The notes: generated by a model from the sequence alone, not told the origin. A stretch of 64,000 nucleotides of DNA from Aneurinibacillus sp. Ricciae_BoGa-3 (GCF_028421645.1 NZ_CP116887.1:4218001-4282000), one strand, 5' to 3'; shown: positions 7,616 through 16,273, counted from the first letter of the stretch. Numbers and translations: made by a program.

Positions 7616-7913
7616 CCTTCCGCCATCGCTGGCCGGAAGGTCTCTTTAATGTTGGGCAAAAGCCCACTGGCTGACAGAGCTGCCTCTATCACGTTGAACG
7701 GAGATTTGTTAAAAAGTATGTTAGATTTCCTCACAATATAAATGTACCTGCTCAACTCCTTTATTATAATGTGATAAAAGTTAACAATCAGGAGGAGAGA
7801 ACAATGAAAAAGGAAGAGGTCTTAACGCTTATCGACCCGTTCTACGTTTTTGTAGCAGCTCTGCTCGTCATCTCCATGCAAATCGGTTTCTCGCTGTTGG
7901 AAGCCGGATCAAC
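7367..7913 (+). repeat. left copy of ~547-bp direct repeat flanking the island
   Basis: From within tnrA codon 19-20 to amt codon 37 this sequence reads identically at 44287-44833. Agreement extends 9 bp further left (7358) with one mismatch (T7366 versus C44286). To the right it ends exactly where the island begins (7914). Confidence 0.95.
7719..7735. promoter_or_regulatory. TnrA box before the truncated amt copy
   Basis: TGTTAGATTTCCTCACA fits TGTNANAWWWTNTNACA with one mismatch. The -10 element TATAAT is at 7765-7770, putting the box centre about 50 bp before the start point. It is duplicated at 44639-44655. Confidence 0.75.
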
Positions 7914-7926
7914 AAAAATAACCTAA
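7804..7926 (+). pseudogene. amt: amt 5' fragment, broken by the island (40 codons)
   Basis: Codons 1-37 are identical to the complete amt at 44724, including AGGAGGAGAG and the start. After GSTK.. the frame runs into island DNA and stops at 7926. It keeps the TnrA box and promoter, so a short useless peptide would be made under nitrogen limitation. It marks the left island junction. Confidence 0.9.
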
Positions 7927-7939
7927 TATTGTCGCTTGA

Positions 7940-7990
7940 CCTATTACCCATCCACAATTTAAGACCGTTTTAAAGCCGTTTATGTCCTTA
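7940..7990. repeat. left terminal inverted repeat of the island
   Basis: CCTATT, TTACCCATCCAC, a TTAAG..CCG block and TTTATGTCCT appear in order. The reverse complement of 44152-44231 has the same blocks with two short insertions. It begins 26 bp inside the left end of the island. Confidence 0.7.
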
Positions 7991-8005
7991 CAATTTAATG
8001 TAAGG
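7986..8005 (+). promoter_or_regulatory. hairpin covering the recombinase ribosome site
   Basis: CCTTACA (7986-7992) pairs perfectly with TGTAAGG (7999-8005) across a 6-nt loop. The right arm contains the AAGG of the AAGGAG ribosome site for the recombinase ATG at 8016, so folding would hide the site. Confidence 0.5.
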
Positions 8006-8015
8006 AGTAAAGTAA

Positions 8016-9044
8016 ATGTCCAGACCACAAACCAATAAAACGTATGCCAAAGGAAGAATGACCAAAGTAAATACTTCTTTCCTCCATCCATTTGATTACT
8101 ACTTCGGCCTTTTCATTCGAGCAAAGCAAGTTGAAGGCCTTAAACCACGAACCATTCAGGATCACAAAAATCATTACAAATATCTGCAGCAATGGCTGGT
8201 TGAACGTTACCCTTTCCTATCACTTGAAGAACTAACAGCTGACCATATACGTGAATACATTCATTACATGCTAAAAGAACATCAGCACTTTGAAGGACAC
8301 CCTGATGCCTACAAATTCAACTCCCAAGTTGGTCTTTCCCCAGGTACAGTAAACATTAGGACAAAGTCCCTCAAATGCTTCTTACATTTTCTGCACAGTG
8401 AAGGACATCTCAAAAATAATGTGGCTGAGCGAATAAAACTTCAACGTGTGCCCGAAGATACAATCGAATCTTTTTCAAAAGAAGAGATCTTTTCTCTCCT
8501 CTCAGCTCCTAACCAACGAACATATTGTGGGTTCAGAGATTATGTACTGATGCACCTTTTATTTGATACGGGCATGCGAATTAGTGAAGTATTACACCTA
8601 AAAGTTGATCATGTTAATTTTAACAATAACCTCATCCACATCCCTGCTGAGCAAGCTAAAAACGGTAAAGCCAGAAATGTCCCTTTTACCCAAAAGACAG
8701 GTGAACTTTTAGCAACGCTCATTACGGAAAACAATGAACAGACTTTTGAAAAGTCCTCTAACTTTATCTTCTTGTCTGTTTATGGGGAAAGGTTACAGTA
8801 TCACCAAACATACAATCGTCTTAAAAAATATGGAAAAAAGGTTAAGATTCAAAACAAGCGAATCTCCCCTCACACCTTCCGTCATACCTTTGCAAAAATA
8901 TACATTCTTAATGGGGGTGATCCTTTTACCTTGCAAAAGATTTTGGGACATCACGACTTAAGCATGGTAAGGAAATACATTCAGATGAACGAAAATGACT
9001 TGATAGAACAACATGAGAAAAATAGCCCTCTTGCCGGTATGTAA
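8016..9044 (+). CDS. tyrosine recombinase of the island (342 aa)
   Basis: An N-terminal SAM-like core-binding domain (about 25-135) precedes the catalytic domain (150-330). The visible catalytic set is Arg188 (TGMRISEVL), Lys218 region (AKNGKARN), His286 and Arg289 (SPHTFRHTF), His312 (LGHHDL) and the nucleophile Tyr321 (VRKYIQ). All are intact, so it should be active. It is the first gene inside the island and is followed by a terminator. It belongs broadly with the XerC/D-phage integrase group and most likely moves or resolves the island. Its translation may be damped by a hairpin over the ribosome site. Confidence 0.92.
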   Translation: MSRPQTNKTYAKGRMTKVNTSFLHPFDYYFGLFIRAKQVEGLKPRTIQDHKNHYKYLQQWLVERYPFLSLEELTADHIREYIHYMLKEHQHFEGHPDAYKFNSQVGLSPGTVNIRTKSLKCFLHFLHSEGHLKNNVAERIKLQRVPEDTIESFSKEEIFSLLSAPNQRTYCGFRDYVLMHLLFDTGMRISEVLHLKVDHVNFNNNLIHIPAEQAKNGKARNVPFTQKTGELLATLITENNEQTFEKSSNFIFLSVYGERLQYHQTYNRLKKYGKKVKIQNKRISPHTFRHTFAKIYILNGGDPFTLQKILGHHDLSMVRKYIQMNENDLIEQHEKNSPLAGM

Positions 9045-9050
9045 ATACAT

Positions 9051-9083
9051 AAAGCCCTGTTGAAGTTAACGTGCAGGGCTTTT
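9051..9083 (+). terminator. terminator after the recombinase gene
   Basis: AAAGCCCTG (9051-9059) pairs with CAGGGCTTT (9074-9082), with T residues following. It ends the recombinase transcript. Confidence 0.85.
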
Positions 9084-9602
9084 AACCTGGGAAGAACCTA
9101 CGTTTAAAAGGGGTGTACGATAATTTGAATTACCTAACTAAAATTTACAAAGTCACTTTTAAATCTTGCGTTGGGAGAATTTAACCGATTGTTACAAAGA
9201 TACATTGGGGGGCATCAAAAGCTGGGAGTTTTAAATACTTTCTTAATTTTGCTCCCTAAATAGTTCTTAAATATTCTCGGGTTACCACCTTGAGGAAGGT
9301 AGTGATATATTTCCCGATCCATTTAGAACATACAAATACGGACGCAGGCACAGGAAAGTTTTAAATTACATGACCACCACAATTGTAAGACTCCTGTCAA
9401 TAATAGAGTTAGCCCTAAATATTACGAAATAGGCAATTCAAATAGAGTCTTGAATTTATAAGCGTCACGCTCGCGGGACGAGAGAGGTTGTGAACACCCA
9501 TTATGATAATCCTTTGTAACAGTTAAAAATGCCCGAATATCAAAATTTCTTTTCTTAAATGAAACGGCTACTATAGAATCAACTAACAAATGAAGGAGTT
9601 GC
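9084..9602. other. gene-free stretch
   Basis: About 520 bp of AT-rich DNA between the recombinase terminator and the next gene. I see no ORF with a ribosome site, no tRNA and no clear repeat. Confidence 0.5.
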
Positions 9603-9608
9603 TTGTGG

Positions 9609-9941
9609 ATGTACAATGCAGAAGAACTATTTTATGCTTCAAGGATCTTTGGGTTAGAAGGGAAAGATATATATGTCAAACTTAAGGGTCCTATCGAAGC
9701 TGAATTTATATTAGGAGTAGTCAATCGAGTTGATCCAATCGGAACCAACGAAAGTTTCGAGGTTGAAGGTACTCAAAACAGCGTAAAATTTAAATTTTGG
9801 AAAAATGCAAAAGTCCTTCTTCCTAGCGAGGTAACAACTTCTGTTCCCAACCAAGACAATCAACAACTAGCGTTAATCATTACATTTGAAGATGATGATT
9901 CTGAAATTAGATTCTACGTTCAAACTCTCTTCAACGAATGA
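9609..9941 (+). CDS. hypothetical protein (110 aa)
   Basis: AAGGAG at 9593-9598 serves either TTG 9603 or ATG 9609; the ATG is given. The protein is acidic and beta-rich, without membrane segments, and has a clear hydrophobic strand pattern (KDIYVKLKG, EFILGVVNRVDP). No family recognised. It stands alone behind the recombinase. Confidence 0.55.
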   Translation: MYNAEELFYASRIFGLEGKDIYVKLKGPIEAEFILGVVNRVDPIGTNESFEVEGTQNSVKFKFWKNAKVLLPSEVTTSVPNQDNQQLALIITFEDDDSEIRFYVQTLFNE

Positions 9942-10210
9942 TAATACAATGCAATTGATAGATTTCAAAGCAAGCCATGGACTTCGGAGGAATCAGGGCG
10001 ATATTTTAAGAATTGGAGACATAACAGAAAATTCCTAAAAGTTTCTACAATAAAGAGACAGACGCGGGCGGGACGTAAGCGGATGTAGAAAGGTAATATT
10101 TGCAAATAATTTGATCCAATATGACGGTCAAAAATGAACCAATATCGAATTTTACCTCCTTTACAGAAGGGTTTAGAATAAAGTCCTAAACAGTTAAGGA
10201 GGTTTAAAAA
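9942..10210. other. short non-coding gap with possible IS remnant
   Basis: No ORF is supported. The stretch near 10110-10150 (CAATATGACGGTCAAAAATG) resembles the repeated end sequence of IS21-type elements, but no transposase gene is present. Confidence 0.3.
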
Positions 10211-10402
10211 ATGAAAAAACCTAAATGGAAGTTTACCATTTTAATGAAAGAACTAGACACTTTGGCAACACCCCTAGCCTTAAAAGCCATGCGTCAGCTA
10301 ATAGATTATGAGCGTAAGAAAGGTAGGCCCGGTTTTGACGGATATCTGCGTCGGATTAACCCCAAAATATGGAATTATTTCTGGGGGTCTACAACAATAT
10401 AA
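10211..10402 (+). CDS. small basic hypothetical protein (63 aa)
   Basis: ATG at 10211 follows AAGGAGG at good spacing. The product is basic and aromatic (KKPKWKF start, NYFWG end), possibly nucleic-acid binding, but has no named motif. Gene reality is supported mainly by the ribosome site. Confidence 0.5.
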   Translation: MKKPKWKFTILMKELDTLATPLALKAMRQLIDYERKKGRPGFDGYLRRINPKIWNYFWGSTTI

Positions 10403-10506
10403 CACTCTATCAAATTGTAAAAGATATCTTAATCAAAAGCAACGATCAATAGCAAAAAACAGTGATGTTTATCTACAGTACACCTAATGAAGCGGAGATG
10501 TTCAAC

Positions 10507-11232
10507 ATGCGCTCAAAAAAAGCAGTAAAATTTTCAGAATTAAACTACTCAACTATCACAAAATGTAGATGTATCAAGGTATCTCCACATGCATTTGATG
10601 AATGGAATAAGCGCGTGGGACCATTTGTTAGTGACAGACACACATTGGAAGTACTTATTAATAAGTATCTTGGGGAACAGGAACGGATAGAATTAATCGG
10701 CCGCAACTGCATGGCACTAGATGGAGAGATTGTCGCCGGATGTGAAGTGGATCAATACGCAACTTCGACAATAGTTATTAAATCCTTCTTTGGGCGCATT
10801 AGTCAAAAAACAGCTCTTTTTGATTTCAATTACCTGAATCATTTTATGACCTGGCAAACTATCGAAGGTGGACGACGCACTAGCAAACTAATAAATACTA
10901 TTCGTAAGGAAGGTATTAATCTTGATTTAGATCAAGAAACACTTTCCCAACAGAAGTTACCATTTTTTGCTGAACACATAGTAAAATGGAAAATATTAGG
11001 TGTATGGTTTAGGATAAGTTACTTGGGTGAGGGTGATCTGTATGAAATTAAACAGCTTAGTGGAAATGCTGGGAATGGTCAAACAATCAGGGTTAGAGCT
11101 TTCGCCGGCTTAATCAGTCTATATAACAGTGTCCCTCCTGGGACACTCAGTGATGCTCATATTACACGGTTATTCATTAAAATTCTTGCTTACCACAAAA
11201 CAATAGCATCTGATTGGAAAGTGGTATTTTGA
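10507..11232 (+). CDS. hypothetical protein (241 aa) upstream of nucleotidyltransferase genes
   Basis: The start at 10507 is preferred over 10462 because GGAG lies 9 nt before it. The protein is soluble and mixed alpha/beta. An N-terminal half (VSPHAFDEWNKRVGPF ... INKYLGEQERIEL) and a C-terminal half rich in hydrophobic strands are visible. I recognise no family. It lies ~120 bp before two minimal nucleotidyltransferase genes on the same strand and may be a partner, but it does not show the RxxxxH motif of HEPN proteins. Confidence 0.6.
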   Translation: MRSKKAVKFSELNYSTITKCRCIKVSPHAFDEWNKRVGPFVSDRHTLEVLINKYLGEQERIELIGRNCMALDGEIVAGCEVDQYATSTIVIKSFFGRISQKTALFDFNYLNHFMTWQTIEGGRRTSKLINTIRKEGINLDLDQETLSQQKLPFFAEHIVKWKILGVWFRISYLGEGDLYEIKQLSGNAGNGQTIRVRAFAGLISLYNSVPPGTLSDAHITRLFIKILAYHKTIASDWKVVF

Positions 11233-11351
11233 CTTTTGTACTATAGAACGGGCATATCCACTTCATATAAAAAGTGAAGTGGATGGTCTGTCTAGGCGTT
11301 AAAACAATACTTGGATTTGTGCGACATAGAGCATATAGAGGTGCATGTTGT

Positions 11352-12071
11352 ATGCAGATTGATAGGTTGCAAAAGCGGGCCATTGAAGAACTATTTGTAA
11401 AATCCCACACTGAATTGGATGTAACTAAAATTATTTTGTTTGGATCAAGGGCTAGAGGCGAGGCCACAGAGTACTCGGACGTCAATTTGCTTGTTTTAGG
11501 AAAACTCCTATACACAAATGACAACAAGTGGAAGTTGTCTGATCTATCGGCTGAGATAAATGTTAAACATGGTGTGAGCCTAAGCTGCCTATATTTTAAC
11601 GAACATGACTGGGTCCAAGCTAAAAAAGTCAATCCCTTCCTTAAACGAAAGGTAGAACGTGAGGGAATTACACTTCATTTCTCTAGCGGAGAATTAACTA
11701 ATGCTACCGAATATAAGGAGGCTGAAGCAATGCGTATGACTAGACAGGACATTCAGGAACTGCTGGAAAAAATTCCAGATAATAAGGTTGAAGAGATCGG
11801 TAGATTCATAAAGAGGATTTTCCATGTGAATTCTGGTACACAAAAATCGAGTTTTCACGAAACATTCATTGCAGGAATCAATGAAGCGTTTGAAAAGTAT
11901 GATTCCACACTGAAAGGTCTCGCGATCAGAGAACAGGCTGAAAGATACACCCAATTGGAATCTGAAATTGAAGATATCAGGAATGAGGTTAACGAATTGA
12001 AAATGACTCTTAAAGCCATTAGTACCATGGTTGCGACAAACAATCGGAATCAAGAGATTGATCCCACATGA
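11352..12071 (+). CDS. MNT-type nucleotidyltransferase with C-terminal coiled coil (239 aa)
   Basis: The start at 11352 is supported by GAGGTG 8 nt upstream. Residues 25-50 carry the pol-beta signature GSRARGEATEYSDVN: Gly31-Ser32 are present, Asp43 is present, but the second metal-binding Asp is Asn45. Catalysis is therefore doubtful. The C-terminal ~100 residues are helical and heptad-like (ESEIEDIRNEVNELKMTLKAI). MNT proteins usually serve as antitoxins to HEPN toxins by AMP transfer. The next gene, overlapping by 4 nt, is a second, canonical MNT protein. Confidence 0.75.
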   Translation: MQIDRLQKRAIEELFVKSHTELDVTKIILFGSRARGEATEYSDVNLLVLGKLLYTNDNKWKLSDLSAEINVKHGVSLSCLYFNEHDWVQAKKVNPFLKRKVEREGITLHFSSGELTNATEYKEAEAMRMTRQDIQELLEKIPDNKVEEIGRFIKRIFHVNSGTQKSSFHETFIAGINEAFEKYDSTLKGLAIREQAERYTQLESEIEDIRNEVNELKMTLKAISTMVATNNRNQEIDPT

Positions 12072-12352
12072 GTCTGCTAGATGAACTCCGGCACAAGAAA
12101 AATGAGATTCTTCGAATAGCTGGTGAATACGGTGTATCCAACATTCGAATATACGGCTCAGCGGCAAGACAAGAAGAAACTGCCGATAGCGATGTGGATC
12201 TGTTGGTTGATATAGAGAAAACAAAAAGCTTATTTGATCTCATCGCTTTTAAAAATGAAGTAGAGAGTTTGCTGGGGCGAAAGGTAGACGTAGGTACTGG
12301 CATCCACCCTTATGTTGAAAAACAAGTCATGAAAGACATAGTTCAATTGTAA
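12068..12352 (+). CDS. minimal nucleotidyltransferase, MntA-like (94 aa)
   Basis: ATGA overlap with the gene before it. The pol-beta motif is intact: Gly30-Ser31 (YGSAARQEE), then SDVDLLVD with Asp42 and Asp44, and a third acidic site in RKVDVG. The size and layout match MntA antitoxins, which AMPylate HEPN toxins. No HEPN gene follows; the DNA beyond is non-coding. It is either an orphan antitoxin or part of an unusual pair with the degenerate MNT protein. Confidence 0.85.
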   Translation: MSLLDELRHKKNEILRIAGEYGVSNIRIYGSAARQEETADSDVDLLVDIEKTKSLFDLIAFKNEVESLLGRKVDVGTGIHPYVEKQVMKDIVQL

Positions 12353-12393
12353 AGTACACATATATACTCAAAATTTATACCACTCGCAAAGCA

Positions 12394-12421
12394 GCCCATC
12401 CACATTACTGTCTGGATGGGC
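12394..12421. repeat. GCCCATCCA hairpin, left copy
   Basis: GCCCATCCA (12394-12402) pairs with TGGATGGGC (12413-12421). A near-identical hairpin lies at 21097-21126. No T-tract follows on the + strand. It contains the island-wide CCCATCCAC 9-mer. Confidence 0.7.
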
Positions 12422-12525
12422 ATTGAGGTTGTCGCAGGGGTGCAGATTTTGTCCTTTCACCCTATGCAAGAAGCTGCCATATCTTCAACGGACTCGGGCA
12501 GGTGATCCTTGGGAAATAGAAAATC

Positions 12526-12553
12526 AAAGACGCTACCAGCGTGTAGCGTCTTT
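12526..12553. repeat. AAAGACGCTAC hairpin, left copy
   Basis: AAAGACGCTAC pairs with GTAGCGTCTTT around a 6-nt loop. The same stem recurs at 19725-19754. It could act as a bidirectional terminator. Confidence 0.7.
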
Positions 12554-12864
12554 GCAGGTTCTCAGAAACTGTACATTTAAGTGTATAGCGATGTATAAAA
12601 TTCCATCAAAATCCATTTTCATAAAAGCTATTGTCAATATCTGTTTTATCGAACTATTGATCCCCGTTAGCTTAGTAACTAGTAAATTCCATAAATCACA
12701 AGTTCCCTTTTGCATCATATAGTTTACGAATGCACTTTTTAATCAATTATAAAATGGATCCATGTTCCATCCGGTCATGAATAGTAATCGCAGTCAATAC
12801 AATTGCTAAGACTGTGATCACTATTCGACTAGGACGTTATTCTAACAAAATTCCCCTAATGAAT

Positions 12865-13254
12865 TCACTTACTATCTTCCACCACTTTAATCAGCGTCCG
12901 TTCAATTTCTTCAGCAATCGCCTTGAGTTGCGCATCATGCAACAAATTAATCATAGCCGTGGGTTTAGGCAACCCAATATAGGTTGTCTCTCCTTCTTCA
13001 TAAACCGTGATTTTACAAGGGAGAAAATACCCGGCTTGTTTGTTTATATTTAGGACTCTCGCTGCTTCATGTGGGTTACATACTTCAAGGATACGATAGG
13101 GGGCAGAAAAAGTTTGGACTCCCTTTTCCTGCAATTTTGCAGGAAGATCCAGTTGCCATAGTATACCAAATTTATGTTGCTTTAAATTTTGCTCAAGTGT
13201 CATTATTGCTTCCTCAATGGTTTTAGTTGTACTCACTGTATAGTGAAAATCCAC
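12865..13254 (-). CDS. DUF302 family protein (129 aa)
   Basis: GTG at 13254 lies 7 nt after AAGGAGGG. The fold and conserved pattern of DUF302 are visible: an N-terminal FHYTVSTTKTIEEAIMTLE strand-helix, then GIL..LDLPAKL, and the C-terminal ILEVCNPHEAARVLN and LPCKITVYEEG segments. DUF302 proteins often occur in operons for sulfur or metal handling. It is the last gene of the persulfide operon reading leftward. Biochemical role not established. Confidence 0.85.
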   Translation of the reverse strand: MDFHYTVSTTKTIEEAIMTLEQNLKQHKFGILWQLDLPAKLQEKGVQTFSAPYRILEVCNPHEAARVLNINKQAGYFLPCKITVYEEGETTYIGLPKPTAMINLLHDAQLKAIAEEIERTLIKVVEDSK

Positions 13255-13334
13255 AGTTAACCCTCCTTGGATTTAAATTGGGGACTTTTAAACAACACAT
13301 GCGTTTCGTTTATGTTGACCTATTTTAGAATGCT

Positions 13335-14132
13335 TTACCCCAATAGATCCGTCCATATCTTTAGGGCAGTTAAAGCAATTAATACGGCTAATGCAACCCT
13401 TAAACCCTTGGCACTGATACGGCGGCTTAGATATGAACCAATGGGGGCGCCAATAAGACTACCTACAACCGCGTATAACGTTGCCCAAATCGGAATATGA
13501 TCAGCAGTCAATTTTCCGACAATTCCAGCTGCTGCAGATATAAACACGATGGCTAAAGAAGAAGCAATCGTAACCCTCGTCGGTATTTTTAGCACCGTTA
13601 ACATAATGGGAATTAGAATAAAAGCTCCTCCTGCACCGACAATTCCAGATATCATGCCTACTAAAAAGGCAGAAACAGAAGCGACCCATTTATCAAAAGG
13701 AATGGTATTTATCTCAGTGTCTCCCTCAGATCCACAATTTGGAATCAACATGAGAATAGCAGCAACGATGGCAACTGTTCCATAGATAATATTAATCACA
13801 AAACTTGGTAAAAGTGCAGAAACCCATCCACCGAATAAACTACCAAATAAAATGCTGCCTCCCATTACCAAAACGAGTTTTTTATGAACCAGGGAGCTAC
13901 CACTTTGTTTTTGTTTACGAAAAGCAAGCACTCCGGCTAAGGATGCAAAGAAAACCTGAAACATACTTATCGACGAGACTTCATGAGGTGTATATCCCGT
14001 TAACCTAAACAAATGAGGGACATATAATAATAAAGGATAATTGATTATACCGCCGCCTATCCCAAGTAAGCCTGAAAAAAAGGAACCCACCAAGCCAATA
14101 AGCAGTGAGACAATGTTCTCTATTAATGTCAC
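13335..14132 (-). CDS. TauE/SafE-type sulfite or sulfur-compound exporter, YrkJ-like (265 aa)
   Basis: An integral membrane protein with about seven to eight membrane segments and two copies of the TauE/SafE glycine-rich motif (SGLLGIGGGIINYP near residue 20; SGIVGAGGAFILIP near residue 163). The family exports sulfite, sulfoacetate or thiosulfate-like anions. In this operon it would remove oxidised products of persulfide metabolism, sulfite or thiosulfate. Neighbour order (TauE, TusA, rhodanese-MBL, DsrE, TusA-rhodanese) matches the B. subtilis yrk operon. Confidence 0.88.
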   Translation of the reverse strand: MTLIENIVSLLIGLVGSFFSGLLGIGGGIINYPLLLYVPHLFRLTGYTPHEVSSISMFQVFFASLAGVLAFRKQKQSGSSLVHKKLVLVMGGSILFGSLFGGWVSALLPSFVINIIYGTVAIVAAILMLIPNCGSEGDTEINTIPFDKWVASVSAFLVGMISGIVGAGGAFILIPIMLTVLKIPTRVTIASSLAIVFISAAAGIVGKLTADHIPIWATLYAVVGSLIGAPIGSYLSRRISAKGLRVALAVLIALTALKIWTDLLG

Positions 14133-14245
14133 AGGGTCACCCCCTTTTACAAAAGTTAGCCTGTCCTGTAAAAAAATAGATTGTATTCAAAACAACAAAC
14201 GGAGTATAATACCAAGTAAACAAATGCGATTTGAAGGAGGAACTT

Positions 14246-14410
14246 ATGCTCCGTTCATTTAAAAAACTATTTATCGATAATTGCCCTGAGTGTAACCATG
14301 CGTTAAACTACAGCAGCAATCATCTTTTTTATACAAAATCCTGTCCAAATGGGCATTTCACGGAAGAAACTTATCATCATTTAGGAGTACGGATTATTTA
14401 TAAAAACTAA
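14246..14410 (+). CDS. small zinc-ribbon-like protein (54 aa)
   Basis: ATG at 14246 follows GGAGGAAC. Two cysteine motifs, CPEC at residues 13-16 and CPNGH at 33-37, would form a single zinc site. The protein is otherwise unrecognised. It reads opposite to the sulfur operon, between the exporter and TusA genes, so it splits the leftward cluster and converges on tusA across a shared terminator. Confidence 0.6.
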   Translation: MLRSFKKLFIDNCPECNHALNYSSNHLFYTKSCPNGHFTEETYHHLGVRIIYKN

Positions 14411-14423
14411 AACAAGAAATCAA

Positions 14424-14444
14424 GCACCCCATCATATGGGGTGC
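14424..14444. terminator. bidirectional terminator
   Basis: GCACCCCAT (14424-14432) pairs with ATGGGGTGC (14436-14444). It lies between the converging small zinc-ribbon gene and tusA. Confidence 0.7.
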
Positions 14445-14450
14445 CTTATA

Positions 14451-14678
14451 TTATGCTTTTTGAATCCAAAATTTAAGGACATTATCCTCTTCTTTGCTAT
14501 CAAGTAATTTATGTCCCGTAGAATTCGACCAGCCAACAAGATCATTTTTAGCGCCTTTGTCTGTAGCATGAATTTCTAAAACCTGACCACTCTGCAGGTC
14601 ATCCATTGCTTTCTTTGTTTTAACTATTGGCATCGGGCAAGCTAAACCTTTGGCATCTAGAATTTTGTCACTTTTCAT
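14451..14678 (-). CDS. TusA-family sulfur carrier, YrkI-like (75 aa)
   Basis: The TusA core motif GLACPMPIVKTKKAMD is near the N-terminus, with the sulfur-carrying cysteine in CPMP. The start at 14678 follows AAGGAGGACAAC. TusA proteins carry a persulfide on this cysteine and pass it between sulfurtransferases. It sits directly after the rhodanese-MBL gene, which probably delivers or consumes its sulfur. Confidence 0.92.
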   Translation of the reverse strand: MKSDKILDAKGLACPMPIVKTKKAMDDLQSGQVLEIHATDKGAKNDLVGWSNSTGHKLLDSKEEDNVLKFWIQKA

Positions 14679-14691
14679 CGTGTTGTCCTCC

Positions 14692-15840
14692 TTATTTATC
14701 GTGTATAGCACAGCGATTTGGTCCAATTTCCATTTCGCGTTGTTCGTCTTCGTTTGGTTCCAACTTCCCCATATTTGTTTGACGTATTTCCTGATACGCA
14801 TTCGGCTGTGGAGGTAAATTCTCGGTTACAGCCTTTCTAAATGCTTCCTCAACCGCAATATTAAGTCCAGGATTTTGTTTATAGAGGTCGCCTAGTCTTG
14901 CAGATACTCTTCCATGTTCCCCTAATTCCTTTACAGTACCGAAATGCGCGGGTAAAACCTCCAACTCTTTTGAAAGTGAGGAATACACATTGTAGAGGGT
15001 ATTTCTTAAATCTGCAACCCAATCCTCTGCCTTGCCTGCCAAATCGGGTCGACCGATAGAGCTAACAAACAGGATGTCCCCCGTGAAAAGATAACGTTCA
15101 TCCACAATTAACGATGTGCTTCCAATTGTATGACCTGGCGAATAAATCGGATAAATTTTTACTTTCGTATTTCCTACTGTGATTTGATGCCCAGCTTCAA
15201 GATGATTGTAGGTAAACGTCACATCAGTTGCATCTTTAGGCGGTAACCAATAGGAGGCTCCAATTTGCTCTGCAAGTTTTCTACCACCGGAAATGTGATC
15301 AGCGTGCAGATGTGTATCGATCAGATGCTTTATTTTGACTTGATGCTGGTCAGCAAATGATTCATAAACGTCTGTCATTCTCGCTGTATCAACAATGGCT
15401 GCCTCACCATCTGATATGATCATATAGGATAAGCAGCCTTTGCCGATGCGGACAAATTGGTAAATCGCCCCGCCATCGTTTAAATCTCCTACTTTCACAG
15501 GTTCGAGATGTTCGCTCCAGGATTTCATTCCCCCGATAAGGTAAGAAATATTTCCTCTTCCCGCTTCCACTATTTGTTCAGCTACAAACTTTGAAGAGCC
15601 TTCTTTCGCGCAAACCACAAGGATTTTTTTATCTTCGGGGATTTTTTCTAGAGCAGATTCTACACCATCTAACAAATCGAAATAGGGTATGTTAATGATT
15701 TCAATACTTTCCCCTTCAATTTTCCAATCGTTAAAGTCATCCTCATTGCGGACATCCAGGATAAAAAGTTCCTCTTTATTTAAAACAATCTGCATTAATT
15801 CTCCAGAGGACATAGGTGTTAGCTTATTAACAACATTCAT
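14692..15840 (-). CDS. rhodanese - persulfide dioxygenase fusion, YrkH-like (382 aa)
   Basis: Residues 10-115 form a rhodanese domain with active-site Cys77 (VVCAKEG). Residues 125-350 are a metallo-beta-lactamase fold with the THLHADH metal motif at 176-182, a second histidine in [13 protein letters not shown] and LPAHFG, as in ETHE1/Blh persulfide dioxygenases. The fusion probably moves sulfane sulfur to the dioxygenase, oxidising it to sulfite. The tail (about 355-382) is extra. It lies in the CstR-controlled cluster. It resembles S. aureus CstB in role though the domain order differs. Confidence 0.9.
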   Translation of the reverse strand: MNVVNKLTPMSSGELMQIVLNKEELFILDVRNEDDFNDWKIEGESIEIINIPYFDLLDGVESALEKIPEDKKILVVCAKEGSSKFVAEQIVEAGRGNISYLIGGMKSWSEHLEPVKVGDLNDGGAIYQFVRIGKGCLSYMIISDGEAAIVDTARMTDVYESFADQHQVKIKHLIDTHLHADHISGGRKLAEQIGASYWLPPKDATDVTFTYNHLEAGHQITVGNTKVKIYPIYSPGHTIGSTSLIVDERYLFTGDILFVSSIGRPDLAGKAEDWVADLRNTLYNVYSSLSKELEVLPAHFGTVKELGEHGRVSARLGDLYKQNPGLNIAVEEAFRKAVTENLPPQPNAYQEIRQTNMGKLEPNEDEQREMEIGPNRCAIHDK

Positions 15841-15858
15841 AAAACGCCCCTCCCTTAT

Positions 15859-16254
15859 TTAAAAGGTTACTGTTGTATTAGCATCTTTAGCAAAGTCTAA
15901 AAAGGTTACAGCGCCGCCTACATCAATTCCATCAATAAAATCTTCCTTCTTTAAATTCATGACATCCATCGTCATTTGACAGGCAATAATTTTAACGCCC
16001 ATTTCTTGAGCGGTGGCAACCAATTCTGGGATCGAAGGAATATTCGCTGCTTTAAAGCCTTTTTCAAAATGTTCTTTGCCTTCTGGTATAGGAAGCTGTT
16101 GGTACGCTTGCTTATGAATAAGATTTAAGCCTTCAAATGTGAAGAAGATTGCCACATCTGCGTCTGTGGCTGCGGCAGCAGTTGCAATATTGAAGACTTT
16201 ATACGCATCGAATAAACTTCCGTTACTTGCAATAATCGCTACTTTTGTACTCAT
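15859..16254 (-). CDS. DsrE/DsrF-like sulfur relay protein (131 aa)
   Basis: The DsrE fold is visible: VAIIASNGSLFDAYKVFNIA at the start, ADVAIFFTFEGL in the middle, and VKIIACQMTMDVM with the conserved cysteine near residue 92. DsrE-like proteins in Bacillales persulfide operons are thought to carry or hand over sulfane sulfur. ATG at 16254; 18 nt from the upstream TusA-rhodanese gene, so one transcript. Confidence 0.88.
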   Translation of the reverse strand: MSTKVAIIASNGSLFDAYKVFNIATAAAATDADVAIFFTFEGLNLIHKQAYQQLPIPEGKEHFEKGFKAANIPSIPELVATAQEMGVKIIACQMTMDVMNLKKEDFIDGIDVGGAVTFLDFAKDANTTVTF

Positions 16255-16273
16255 TTTTGTTTCCTCCGTTTAT

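Larger units (their letters stand above)
12353..12864. other. non-coding interval holding two hairpins
   Basis: No supported ORF. Two strong inverted repeats lie here (12394-12421 and 12526-12553), both of which recur on the far side of the sulfur cluster. Confidence 0.6.

Noticed and set aside
10110..10150. IS21-like end sequence (CAATATGACGGTCAAAAATG)
   Set aside because: No istA/istB gene and only one end; kept as a note, not as a mobile element.
11274..11351. N-terminal extension of the first MNT protein
   Set aside because: No ribosome site, and the internal start at 11352 has GAGGTG at good spacing and fits the family length.
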